The notes below the pieces were generated by a model. The model was not told the origin of the DNA and searched no databases. It worked only from the letters and a program-made list of their open reading frames with translations. This document shows positions 1 to 6,728 of a stretch of DNA of 9,805 nucleotides, piece by piece. The first letter of the stretch is position 1, and each line of letters opens with the position of its first letter. Made by a program: the position numbers and the translations under genes. The DNA is from Thermoplasmata archaeon (GTDB lineage Archaea; Thermoplasmatota; Thermoplasmata; Lutacidiplasmatales; UBA184), in assembly GCA_021848165.1 (NCBI GenBank), contig JAJZMW010000012.1:1-9805 (forward strand), given 5' to 3'.

Positions 1-1
1 G

Positions 2-580
2 GACCTCCTCTTCGGGGCGAGCGTCACCGCGATCTTCGCCGCGCTCTACTGGATCGATCAGCGGCCGCCCGCGCCCGAGCCCGAGGGGGGCGCCCCCGCG
101 CCGGCATCGAGCGGCGTCGCCAATCCGGCGCGGCTCGCGGCGATCATCGCGCTCGCGATCGGTCTTCAGAACCTGACCGAGGGGCTCTTTTTCGGAGCGA
201 ACTGGAGCTCGGGCTCGCTCGGATTGTTGACGGTCACCTTCCTCGGATTCTTCCTGCAGAACTTTACGGAGGGGTTCCCCATCGTTTCGCCGCACTTCGG
301 GCAGACGATCCGCAATTGGGGGGTGATCGCCGCGCTCTTCCTCCTCGGCGGGGTCCCGACGATCGTCGGCGGGGCGATCGGCTATTTCTACACGAACGCA
401 ACGCTCGCCCTCCTCTTCGATGCGCTCGCAATCGGGGCGATCCTCTACAGCCTCCTGCCGATGCTCAAGGTCGCGCTCCGCACCGAGGGCCCGCGGTCGC
501 TCAGCTACTACCGCATGCGCCTCGTCTACTTCGGCGTGCTCACCGGGTTCCTCGTCGGGTTCGTCGTGAACGCGTTCTAG
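2..580 (+). CDS. ZIP-family-like metal ion permease, C-terminal part (5' end outside window)
   Basis: The reading frame is already open at base 2 and runs to TAG at 578-580, so this is the last 192 residues of a longer membrane protein. Visible hydrophobic segments follow a Pro/Glu-rich loop (about residues 20-40). Two of them carry the same signature, QNLTEG (bases 167-184) and QNFTEG, which sit where ZIP transporters have their metal-binding helix motifs HNxPEG (TM4) and HN/QDxPEG (TM5). ZIP proteins move Zn, Fe or Mn into the cytoplasm. Here the first ligand position is Gln in both helices and Pro is replaced by Thr, so metal preference cannot be inferred. A TTG at 224 could be taken as a start, but it falls inside the transmembrane region and after the first motif, so the true start must lie upstream. 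Family call is fairly firm; substrate is unknown. Confidence 0.72.
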   Translation, partial: DLLFGASVTAIFAALYWIDQRPPAPEPEGGAPAPASSGVANPARLAAIIALAIGLQNLTEGLFFGANWSSGSLGLLTVTFLGFFLQNFTEGFPIVSPHFGQTIRNWGVIAALFLLGGVPTIVGGAIGYFYTNATLALLFDALAIGAILYSLLPMLKVALRTEGPRSLSYYRMRLVYFGVLTGFLVGFVVNAF

Positions 581-597
581 CGCCGCGACCGGCAATC

Positions 598-605
598 CTC
601 TATAG
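598..605 (+). promoter_or_regulatory. TATA-like box for the enolase-superfamily gene
   Basis: CTCTATAG is an AT-rich island in GC-rich DNA, centred about 33 bases before the ATG at 635. Archaeal TATA boxes sit about 26 bases before transcription start, which would give a leader of only a few bases. This also argues against a GTG start at 623, which would lie before the expected transcript start. Confidence 0.5.
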
Positions 606-634
606 CCCGCCTCGTTGTCGTCGTGCGACCGATC

Positions 635-1864
635 ATGTCACGGATTCAGCACGTCGAAGCGATCGAGGTGGCCGCCCCCGCGGGCGAAAGCTCCTCCCCC
701 TGGAGCTCGACGGTGATCTTGGTGAAGGTGACGACGCAGGACGGCGCGGTCGGCTGGGGCGAGGCCCCGACGACCCTCATGACGCATCCCGTGCGGGAGA
801 GCGTCCCCGAGGTCGCCCGATTCTACGAAGGGCAGGACCTTCACGATCACGCGGCGAGCCTGCGGGAGTTCGAGCGGTACTCGTTCTACCGCTCCCGCTC
901 GATGGAAGCGACCAGCGCGCTGAGCGCGGTGGACATCGCCTGCTTCGATCTGGTCGGCCGCGAGCTAGGGGCCCCGATCTACGAGCTCCTCGGGGGCCGG
1001 GTCCGTCGCAATGTGCGCGCCTACTCGAACGGATGGTATTCCGACTGCATCGAGCCCGAGGAGTTCGGCCGCAAGGCGAGGGCGATGGTGCGCTCCGGCT
1101 TCCGCGCGCTCAAGTTCGACCCGTTCGGCGACGCGTATCGGACGCTCTCGCCCGAGGGCCTCGACCGGGCGGTCGCCCGAGTACGGGCGGTCCGGGAGGC
1201 GGTCGGGCCGACCGTCGACCTTCTGATCGAGTACCACGGTCGGTTCCTCCCGGAGGCGGCCGTGCGCGCCGGACGAGCGCTGGACGAGTTCCACCCTCGG
1301 TTCATGGAGGAGCCCGTCCTTCCCGAGCTGTGCGATGCGCTCGCCGAGTTCCGCCGCCGCGTGCACACCCCCGTGGCGCTCGGCGAGCGTCTGCTCACCG
1401 CCGCGGACTTCCGAAGCTTCCTCGAACGGGGGCTGGTCGACATCCTTCAGCCGGACATCACGAACTCGGGCGGCTTCACCTACGGTCGGGAGATCCTCGG
1501 GGTGGCGACAGCGTTCGGGGCGCCGGTCGCGTACCACAACGCCTTCGGACCGGTCCAGACGGCGGCGACGCTGCAGATGGACGCGGTCCTGCCGACGTTC
1601 TTCCTCCAGGAGAGCTTCGAAGCGAGTTGGCCGGCCTGGAAGCGCTCGCTGGTCCGCGGCTACGCCATCGAGGACGGCGGGTTCGAGATCCCCGCGCGAC
1701 CCGGGCTCGGGGTTCAGGTCGACGAGGCGGCCGTCGAGCGCTACCGCTCGGACGCGATCGATCCGACCGGTCCGGAGCCTCCGTGGGTGATCGCCGGGAC
1801 CTGGATCCGGCGAACCCCGCGCGATCGTGGCGCCCCGCGGCGCGGGGCCCAACGGGGCCGCTAG
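635..1864 (+). CDS. Enolase-superfamily (MR subgroup) acid-sugar dehydratase
   Basis: This is a 409-residue mandelate-racemase/muconate-lactonizing-type protein: an alpha/beta capping domain (about 1-125) followed by the TIM-like barrel. Likely metal ligands are E199 (in IEYHGRF), E225 (FMEEP) and E251 (ALGER); H201 and H301 (YHNAFGP) are the probable acid/base pair and E326 (LQES) closes the site. These spacings (+2, +26, +26, +100, +25) are the same as those I recall for E. coli galactonate dehydratase (D183, H185, E209, E235, H285, E310). Archaea use relatives of this family as gluconate/galactonate dehydratase in the non-phosphorylative Entner-Doudoroff route, so dehydration of a sugar acid to a 2-keto-3-deoxy acid is likely; the sugar cannot be read from sequence. 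The first ligand is Glu, not Asp. The Arg-rich tail after about residue 391 is encoded by a GC hairpin. ATG 635 is preferred over GTG 623 because of the TATA spacing. Confidence 0.85.
   Translation: MSRIQHVEAIEVAAPAGESSSPWSSTVILVKVTTQDGAVGWGEAPTTLMTHPVRESVPEVARFYEGQDLHDHAASLREFERYSFYRSRSMEATSALSAVDIACFDLVGRELGAPIYELLGGRVRRNVRAYSNGWYSDCIEPEEFGRKARAMVRSGFRALKFDPFGDAYRTLSPEGLDRAVARVRAVREAVGPTVDLLIEYHGRFLPEAAVRAGRALDEFHPRFMEEPVLPELCDALAEFRRRVHTPVALGERLLTAADFRSFLERGLVDILQPDITNSGGFTYGREILGVATAFGAPVAYHNAFGPVQTAATLQMDAVLPTFFLQESFEASWPAWKRSLVRGYAIEDGGFEIPARPGLGVQVDEAAVERYRSDAIDPTGPEPPWVIAGTWIRRTPRDRGAPRRGAQRGR
1832..1859. other. Overlapping GC hairpins at the convergent gene junction
   Basis: GCCCCGC (1832-1838) and GCGGGGC (1842-1848) form a 7-bp perfect stem with a 3-base loop, and GGCCC (1846-1850) can instead pair with GGGCC (1855-1859). 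They lie just before the shared stop codons of two convergent genes, in the part encoding the Arg/Gly-rich tail. A role in 3' end formation is possible, but no T-run follows on either side and GC-rich DNA yields such stems by chance. Confidence 0.3.
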
Positions 1865-2724
1865 GTCGGCAGCGGACCGACGAGCGCGATCCCGCGCCGC
1901 GCCAGCTCGCGCTCGAGGGCGGCGCTGGCGCGCGCGACCCGTTCGCGGGCCTCCGCGAGCGACGCGGCGCGCGAGGAGAGGGTGATGCGGAACGCGGCCG
2001 CCGAGCCGAACGCGCTCGCCCGCGACTTGACGTACACGTCCGGATGCTCCCGGGCCACGTCGCCCACGATCGGCGCGAGCACCGACTCGTCCGTCGTCGC
2101 CGCGAACCGCTCGACCTCGTCGAACCCCCCGGGTCCCAGCCAGCGCGTCAGGGGGAGCGCGAGCGAGTGCTCGACGATGTCCTTCATCTCCTCCGGCACC
2201 CCGGGAAGGAGAACGATCTCGACCGCCGGCCGAGAGATCCAGACCCCGGGGGCCGCTCCGAGGCGGTTCTCCAACGCGACCGACCCTCGGGGGAGACGCG
2301 CCATCTTTTCGCGGGGAGCGGTGAGGTCGGCGTTCGGCACGAGCCCTCGCTGATGCATGCGCGCGTAGAACGAGGCGACCATCTCTCGGGCCGGAGGATC
2401 CAGCTCCAGCGGGAGCCCGAGCGCCTGCGCGACCGCCGCCGCGGTGCGATCGTCGTCGGTCGGTCCGAGACCCCCGCAGAGGAGGATCAACCGCGGGGCG
2501 TACCCGAGCGCGTGGCGCAGCTCGGCCCCGATCTCCCCCTCCCGGTCGCGGACCGTGGCCTCGTGGACGACCGCGGCCCCCCGGGCGCGGCACTGGCGGA
2601 ACAGCCAGTGCGCGTTCGTGTTGAGCACATCCCCTTGCAGGACCTCATCGCCGATCGTCAGGACCGCCACCGTCGGAGCCTCGGTCGGGGAGAGCGCCTT
2701 CGGCCCGGGGTCCGGCTCGGACAT
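1861..2724 (-). CDS. cinA: CinA-family protein, molybdopterin-binding-fold domain only
   Basis: The 287-residue protein matches the N-terminal (COG1058) domain of CinA. It has the MoaB/MogA-type fold signature: GDEVLQGDVLNTNA (25-38), the GGLGPTDDDRT loop (84-94), LENRLGAAPG (151-160) and LPGVPEEM (173-180). The C-terminal nicotinamide-nucleotide deamidase domain of bacterial CinA is absent, as is usual for archaeal versions. Known members of this domain family hydrolyse ADP-ribose and related pyrophosphates, so a role in pyridine-nucleotide clean-up is plausible but not shown here. The first 15 residues are Pro-rich and poorly conserved-looking. The ATG (2722-2724) lies 15 bases after the tRNA-Thr 3' end with no TATA-like box of its own, so co-transcription with the tRNA is likely. 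Its stop codon overlaps that of the convergent dehydratase gene within CTAG (1861-1864). Confidence 0.88.
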   Translation of the reverse strand: MSEPDPGPKALSPTEAPTVAVLTIGDEVLQGDVLNTNAHWLFRQCRARGAAVVHEATVRDREGEIGAELRHALGYAPRLILLCGGLGPTDDDRTAAAVAQALGLPLELDPPAREMVASFYARMHQRGLVPNADLTAPREKMARLPRGSVALENRLGAAPGVWISRPAVEIVLLPGVPEEMKDIVEHSLALPLTRWLGPGGFDEVERFAATTDESVLAPIVGDVAREHPDVYVKSRASAFGSAAAFRITLSSRAASLAEARERVARASAALERELARRGIALVGPLPT

Positions 2725-2739
2725 GCGTGCGTACCTCGA

Positions 2740-2812
2740 AGCCGCCGGAGAGGATCGAACTCCCGACCTGCTGATTACAAATCAGCCGCTCTACCGACTG
2801 AGCTACGGCGGC
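2740..2812 (-). tRNA. tRNA-Thr (anticodon UGU)
   Basis: All arms can be read on the minus strand. The acceptor stem GCCGCCG (2812-2806) pairs perfectly with CGGCGGC (2747-2741). The D arm is GCTC/GAGC, the anticodon stem GCTGA/TCAGC, with loop TTTGTAA and anticodon TGT at 2779-2777. The T arm is GGGAG/CTCTC (one G-T pair) with loop TTCGATC. The discriminator base is T (2740), which is usual for archaeal tRNA-Thr. CCA is not encoded and there is no intron. It decodes ACA and possibly other Thr codons. Confidence 0.97.
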
Positions 2813-2836
2813 ACCGCGGTGGCATGCGGGAGCGGC

Positions 2837-2845
2837 AACATAAGG
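2837..2845 (-). promoter_or_regulatory. TATA-like box for tRNA-Thr (and probably cinA)
   Basis: On the minus strand this reads CCTTATGTT, the only AT-rich stretch upstream of the tRNA, centred about 29 bases before its 5' end. The core CTTATG recurs at the same distance before tRNA-Ser. Confidence 0.55.
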
Positions 2846-2886
2846 ATGGAGTGCCGTCGGCGCGCTCCCGCCCCGGGTCGCGTACC

Positions 2887-2892
2887 TTCTTA
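2887..2892 (+). promoter_or_regulatory. Weak TATA-like box for urocanase
   Basis: TTCTTA is the most AT-rich hexamer in front of the gene. It is centred about 26 bases before the ATG at 2916 but only about 14 before the ATG at 2904, so if it is the real box the shorter protein is made from a leaderless message. Confidence 0.3.
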
Positions 2893-2903
2893 CGACCGCC
2901 GAC

Positions 2904-4571
2904 ATGGCCGCGCTCATGAGCCCGGCGGGGCCGCGACCGGTACGGGCGCCGCGCGGCACGACGCTCACGTGCCGAGGATGGCCCCAGGAGGCCGCCCTTC
3001 GCCTCTTGATGAACAACCTCGATCCCGAGGTCGCGCGCGACCCCGACCACCTGATCGTCTACGGCGGTCGGGGGAAGGCCGCGCGGAACTGGGAGTCGTT
3101 CGATCGGATCGTGGCGGCGCTCCGCTCCCTCGGCCCCGAAGAGACCCTCCTGATCCAGTCCGGGAAGCCGGTGGGCATCTTCCCGACGCACGCCGAAGCG
3201 CCGCGCGTCCTGATCGCGAACGCCCTCCTGGTCCCCCACTGGGCGACGGACGAGATTTTTTGGGACCTCGAGGCGCGGGGCCTGACGATGTTCGGCCAGA
3301 TGACCGCCGGCAGTTGGATCTACATCGGGACCCAAGGGATCCTCCAAGGTACCTACGAGACCCTCGCGTCGCTCGCGCGCATCGAGTTCGGCGCGGCGGA
3401 CCTCGCCGGTCGTTGGTTCCTCACGTCGGGCCTCGGCGAGATGGGCGGAGCGCAACCGCTCGCGACCACGATGCTGGGGGGCGTCGCGCTCGTGGTCGAC
3501 GTCGATCCGCGGGCCCTCCAACGGCGCCTCGCCAAAGGGTACCTCGAACGCGAGGCCCCCGACCTCGACTCCGCGCTGCGGGCCGTCCAGGAGGCGGTCG
3601 GGGCCCGACGCCCCGCCAGCATCGGCCTCTGCGCGAACGCGGCCGACGTCTACCCGGAGCTGGTGCGCCGTGGGGTCACCCCGGACATCGTGAGCGACCA
3701 GACGGCGGCCCACGATCCGGTCTTCGGTTATCTCCCGCAAGGGCTCACGGTCGAGACCGCCGCCGAGCTCCGGGACCGGGACCGGGCGAGCTACCTCGCG
3801 CGGGTCCGCGCGTCGATCGCCACGGAGGCCCGCGCCATCCTCGAGCTCCACCACCGCGGGGCGAAGAGCTTCGACTACGGGAACAACTTCCGCACGCAGG
3901 CGCGCGCGGCGGGCGTCGATCGGGCCTTCGACATCCCCGGCTACGTTCCTCGCTACATCCGTCCGTTGTTCGCGGTCGGCAGCGGGCCGTTCCGCTGGGT
4001 CGCGCTGAGCGGGGAAGCGGAGGACATCCGCGCGATCGATCGGATGATCCTGCGGGAGTTCGCCGACCGGACCCCGCTGGTCCGGTGGATCCGCCTGGCG
4101 CACGAGCGCGTGCAGTTCCAGGGCCTGCCGGCGCGCATTTGCTACATGGGCTACGGAGATCGAGAGCGGTTCGGCCACCTCGTGAACGATCTGGTCGGCT
4201 CGGGAGGCGTCTCCGCACCGATCGCGATCGGTCGCGATCACCACGACACCGGGAGCGTCGCGAGCCCGTATCGGGAGACCGAGGCGATGCGCGACGGATC
4301 GGACGCGATCGCCGATTGGCCGATCCTCAACGCGCTCCTGAACGTGGCCAACGGGGCGACGTGGGTCTCGGTCCACCACGGCGGCGGGGTCGGGATCGGC
4401 AACTCGATCCACGCCGGCCTCGTCATCGTCGCCGACGGGAGCGGCGACGCCAATCGGCGCCTCGGACGTGTGCTGCACGGCGATCCGGGCATCGGGGTCG
4501 CGCGCCACGCCGACGCCGGCTACCCGGAGTCGATCGCGCTCGCGGGCCGCGCGCGCTTCCGGATCCCCTAG
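2904..4571 (+). CDS. hutU: Urocanate hydratase (urocanase)
   Basis: The 555-residue product has the normal length for urocanase, which hydrates urocanate to imidazolonepropionate in histidine degradation using tightly bound NAD+ as an electrophile. Recognisable blocks are the N-terminal region with NNLDPEVARDP and YGGRGKAARNW (37-63), the NAD-binding Rossmann segment around GEMGGAQPLATTM (178-190), DYGNNFR (324-330), the active-site cysteine C413 in RICYMGYGDR (the equivalent of Cys410 in Pseudomonas), and the highly conserved GRDHHDTGSV...DGSDAIADWPILNALLN...WVSVHHGGGVG segment (443-497). No key residue appears to be missing. ATG 2904 gives the full length used here; ATG 2916 fits the weak upstream TATA-like box better and removes only four residues. 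No other hut gene is in the window. The stop overlaps that of the convergent Nudix gene within CTAG. Confidence 0.96.
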   Translation: MAALMSPAGPRPVRAPRGTTLTCRGWPQEAALRLLMNNLDPEVARDPDHLIVYGGRGKAARNWESFDRIVAALRSLGPEETLLIQSGKPVGIFPTHAEAPRVLIANALLVPHWATDEIFWDLEARGLTMFGQMTAGSWIYIGTQGILQGTYETLASLARIEFGAADLAGRWFLTSGLGEMGGAQPLATTMLGGVALVVDVDPRALQRRLAKGYLEREAPDLDSALRAVQEAVGARRPASIGLCANAADVYPELVRRGVTPDIVSDQTAAHDPVFGYLPQGLTVETAAELRDRDRASYLARVRASIATEARAILELHHRGAKSFDYGNNFRTQARAAGVDRAFDIPGYVPRYIRPLFAVGSGPFRWVALSGEAEDIRAIDRMILREFADRTPLVRWIRLAHERVQFQGLPARICYMGYGDRERFGHLVNDLVGSGGVSAPIAIGRDHHDTGSVASPYRETEAMRDGSDAIADWPILNALLNVANGATWVSVHHGGGVGIGNSIHAGLVIVADGSGDANRRLGRVLHGDPGIGVARHADAGYPESIALAGRARFRIP

Positions 4572-5032
4572 CGCTCGGCGGGGCCCTCGAGGAGGCGGCG
4601 ACCCGCCGCCAGGACGTCCCGATCCCGATCGTAGCGCACCCGGCCCAGCGCCTCCGCGAAGGGGAGCCACTCCCCTCGGTCGAAGATCCGCTCGAGGCGC
4701 AGCGGGGCGATCGGTGCGACGCCCACGAAATACACGACCGTCTTGTGCACGTTGCATCCCCGACGGGGATCGAAGAATCGATACGCGACCTCGATCGCCT
4801 CGCCCGCGAGACGGACGGGGGGAAGGCCGGTCTCCTCCGCGACCTCGCGGAGCGCGGCCGTTTCGAGGCTCTCTCCCGGCTCGACGTGACCCTTCGGCAG
4901 CGTCCACCGATCCTCCTCGATCTCGTGCAAGAGCAGGACGCGGTCGCGCGACGGGGGCACGACCATCGCGCCGCTCGACAGCTCGGCGACGATCGGCCGG
5001 CCCGGTCGGAACGGCTCGGTGCGTCGGACCAC
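4568..5032 (-). CDS. Nudix hydrolase
   Basis: This 154-residue protein carries a complete Nudix box at G48-L70: G48, E54, R62-E63, E66-E67 and G69, matching GX5EX7REUXEEXGU, with the Mg-binding glutamates intact. The segment before it (WTLPKGHVEPGES) resembles diadenosine-tetraphosphate hydrolase and MutT-like housekeeping Nudix enzymes, which cleave nucleoside diphosphates linked to another moiety. The substrate is not predictable. The start is a GTG at 5030-5032; M23 (GAMVVPP) is possible but would remove the first beta strand. The gene diverges from the acyl-CoA ligase across an 81-base spacer and converges on hutU with overlapping stop codons. Confidence 0.9.
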   Translation of the reverse strand: MVRRTEPFRPGRPIVAELSSGAMVVPPSRDRVLLLHEIEEDRWTLPKGHVEPGESLETAALREVAEETGLPPVRLAGEAIEVAYRFFDPRRGCNVHKTVVYFVGVAPIAPLRLERIFDRGEWLPFAEALGRVRYDRDRDVLAAGRRLLEGPAER

Positions 5033-5051
5033 GGCGGGCGAACCCGGCGGG

Positions 5052-5058
5052 ATACTTT
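5052..5058 (-). promoter_or_regulatory. Possible TATA-like box for the Nudix gene
   Basis: On the minus strand this reads AAAGTAT, the only AT-rich stretch upstream. Its centre is about 23 bases from the GTG at 5032, slightly close for a leaderless start, so either the box or the start codon may be a few bases off. Confidence 0.35.
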
Positions 5059-5083
5059 GGGTTTCGGGCGCCCGGGCGAGCCG

Positions 5084-5089
5084 CTATAT
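5084..5089 (+). promoter_or_regulatory. TATA box for the acyl-CoA ligase
   Basis: CTATAT stands out in GC-rich DNA and is centred 27 bases before the ATG at 5114. This is the expected archaeal spacing for a leaderless transcript starting at or next to the start codon, and it fixes the start choice. Confidence 0.6.
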
Positions 5090-5113
5090 CGGAGCAGGGG
5101 GCTCCCGCGCGCC

Positions 5114-6712
5114 ATGCTCACGGACGGCGAGGAGTATGCGACGCTCGCCGAGCTCGTCGAGGAGAAGGGCCGCCGCAACGGCGCGCGACCGGCGTTCCTC
5201 TTCGCGCGACGTGCCCTGACATTCGAGCAGGTCGCCGCCGAGTCCGCGCGGGTCGCCGGGGGTCTCGCGAGCGCGGGCATCGGCTCCGACGATCGGGTCG
5301 CGGTGATGCTCTACAACGCCCCGGAGTTCCTCACCACCTGGTTCGGGCTCGCCCGCCGCGGCGCGGTGATGGTCCCGATCAACACCGCCCTCAAGGGGGA
5401 GATCCTCCGCTACGAGCTCGCCGACGCCGCCCCGAAGGGGATCGTCATCGACCCTCGACTCTGGCCGGCGTTCGCCGCCGTCCGGGACCAACTGTCGATC
5501 CCCGAGGTCTGGGTCACCGAAGGGGACGGGGCGGGCGCGGAGCTCCCCCGCCGGACCCATCCCTTCGCGGAGCTCGAACGATCCGCGCCGAGCCCCGAGA
5601 GAGTGCCTCGTGAGCGCTGGGACGCCGCCTCGATCATGTACACGAGCGGAACGACGGGGCCCCCGAAGGGGGCGATCATCCCGCACGAGAAGTGCCTGCG
5701 AACGCCGCGCGAGATCGGGCGGCGGAGCCGCCTCACCCCCGAGAGCGTCCTCTTCTCTGCGCTCCCGCTGTTCCATTGCAACGCGCAGGAGATGACGGCC
5801 CTGACGGCGTTCCTCAACGATCTCCCCGCCGCGTTCGACGAGCGGTTCCATGCCTCGACCTACTGGGAATCGGCCGCGCGGTTCGGCGCGACGCACGTCA
5901 GCTTGCTCATCTCGATGATCAACGTCCTCTTCAAGCAACCCGAGAAGCCCACCGATCGGACGCATCGGGTCCGGACCGCGCTCACCGCCGGAGCGACCCG
6001 CGAGATCTGGCCGGCGTTCGAGCGACGCTTCGGACTCTCGATCCTCGAGCTCTACGGCATGACGGAGTGCGGCTGCACGACGTTGATGAATCCCCCGAAC
6101 GCCGTGCGCGTCGGATCGGTCGGGACCCCGCTCGGCTTCGTCGAAGCGGACGTCGTCGACGACCACGACCGCCCGGTCCCCCCCGGGGAGCGCGGCGAGC
6201 TGGTCGTCCGCCCCCGGGCCCCGTACGCGATGTTCTCGGGGTACCTCAACAAGCCCGAGCAGACCGTGGAGGCGTGGCGCAATCTCTGGTTCCACACGGG
6301 CGACTACGTGACCCGCGACGCGGACGGGTACTACTACTTCGTCGACCGGAAGAAGGACGTGATCCGCCGCCGGGGGGAGAACCTCGCGCCGTACGACGTC
6401 GAGGTCGTGCTGAATCGCCACCCCGCGGTCTTCGAGTCCGTCGTCGTCGGCGTGCCGAGCCCGCTCGGGGAGGAGGACGTGAAGGCGTACGTCCAACGCC
6501 GTCCCGGTCCGACGGTCTCGGCCCGGGAGCTCTTCGAATTCGCGGCGGAGCACCTTCCGTTCTTCATGGTCCCGAGGTACATCGAGTTCATCGACGAGAT
6601 CCCGAAGACCGCGAACCAGAAGGCGCAGCGCTACGTCCTCCGCCAACGACGCGGGGGAGGGGGCGAAGAATACGACCGCGACGCGCTCGGGATCGTCCTC
6701 CGCAAACCGTAA
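5114..6712 (+). CDS. AMP-forming acyl-CoA synthetase/ligase
   Basis: The 532-residue protein belongs to the adenylate-forming (ANL) superfamily, which activates a carboxylic acid to acyl-AMP and then acyl-CoA. Core motifs occur in order: the P-loop YTSGTTGPPKG (176-186), LPLFHCNA (217-224), the A5 motif YGMTE (314-318), HTGD (394-397), the hinge region FVDRKKDVIRRRGEN (409-423) and the C-terminal PKTANQKAQR (497-506) with the catalytic lysine K503. Overall it looks closest to FadD/CaiC-like ligases for medium-chain, branched or carnitine-type acids; the substrate is not readable. The last motif has NQ in place of the usual TG before the lysine. A TATA box 27 bases upstream supports the ATG at 5114. 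Only 16 bases separate it from the PIN gene downstream, suggesting an operon. The window also contains a 3-hydroxyacyl-CoA dehydrogenase and an SCP2 protein, which fits fatty-acid breakdown. Confidence 0.95.
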   Translation: MLTDGEEYATLAELVEEKGRRNGARPAFLFARRALTFEQVAAESARVAGGLASAGIGSDDRVAVMLYNAPEFLTTWFGLARRGAVMVPINTALKGEILRYELADAAPKGIVIDPRLWPAFAAVRDQLSIPEVWVTEGDGAGAELPRRTHPFAELERSAPSPERVPRERWDAASIMYTSGTTGPPKGAIIPHEKCLRTPREIGRRSRLTPESVLFSALPLFHCNAQEMTALTAFLNDLPAAFDERFHASTYWESAARFGATHVSLLISMINVLFKQPEKPTDRTHRVRTALTAGATREIWPAFERRFGLSILELYGMTECGCTTLMNPPNAVRVGSVGTPLGFVEADVVDDHDRPVPPGERGELVVRPRAPYAMFSGYLNKPEQTVEAWRNLWFHTGDYVTRDADGYYYFVDRKKDVIRRRGENLAPYDVEVVLNRHPAVFESVVVGVPSPLGEEDVKAYVQRRPGPTVSARELFEFAAEHLPFFMVPRYIEFIDEIPKTANQKAQRYVLRQRRGGGGEEYDRDALGIVLRKP

Positions 6713-6728
6713 CCGGGGTCCGGCGGGC

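Noticed and set aside
224..580. Short permease gene starting at TTG 224
   Set aside because: The same frame is open to the window edge and contains another membrane segment and a QNxTEG motif upstream, so this is an internal codon.
965..2593. Long minus-strand open frame opposite the dehydratase and cinA
   Set aside because: It is an Arg/Gly/Pro-rich translation without domains, antisense to a clear enolase-superfamily gene and out of frame with cinA.
316..2919. Very long plus-strand open frame (867 codons) crossing four genes
   Set aside because: It is an Arg/Gly/Pro-rich translation with no recognisable domain, produced by GC-rich codon third positions of the real genes on both strands, and it runs through tRNA-Thr.
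2444..5113. Upstream extension of the acyl-CoA ligase frame
   Set aside because: The frame is open for 2.7 kb before the ligase, but it crosses tRNA-Thr, hutU and the Nudix gene with low-complexity Arg-rich translation. The TATA box and family length fix the start at 5114.
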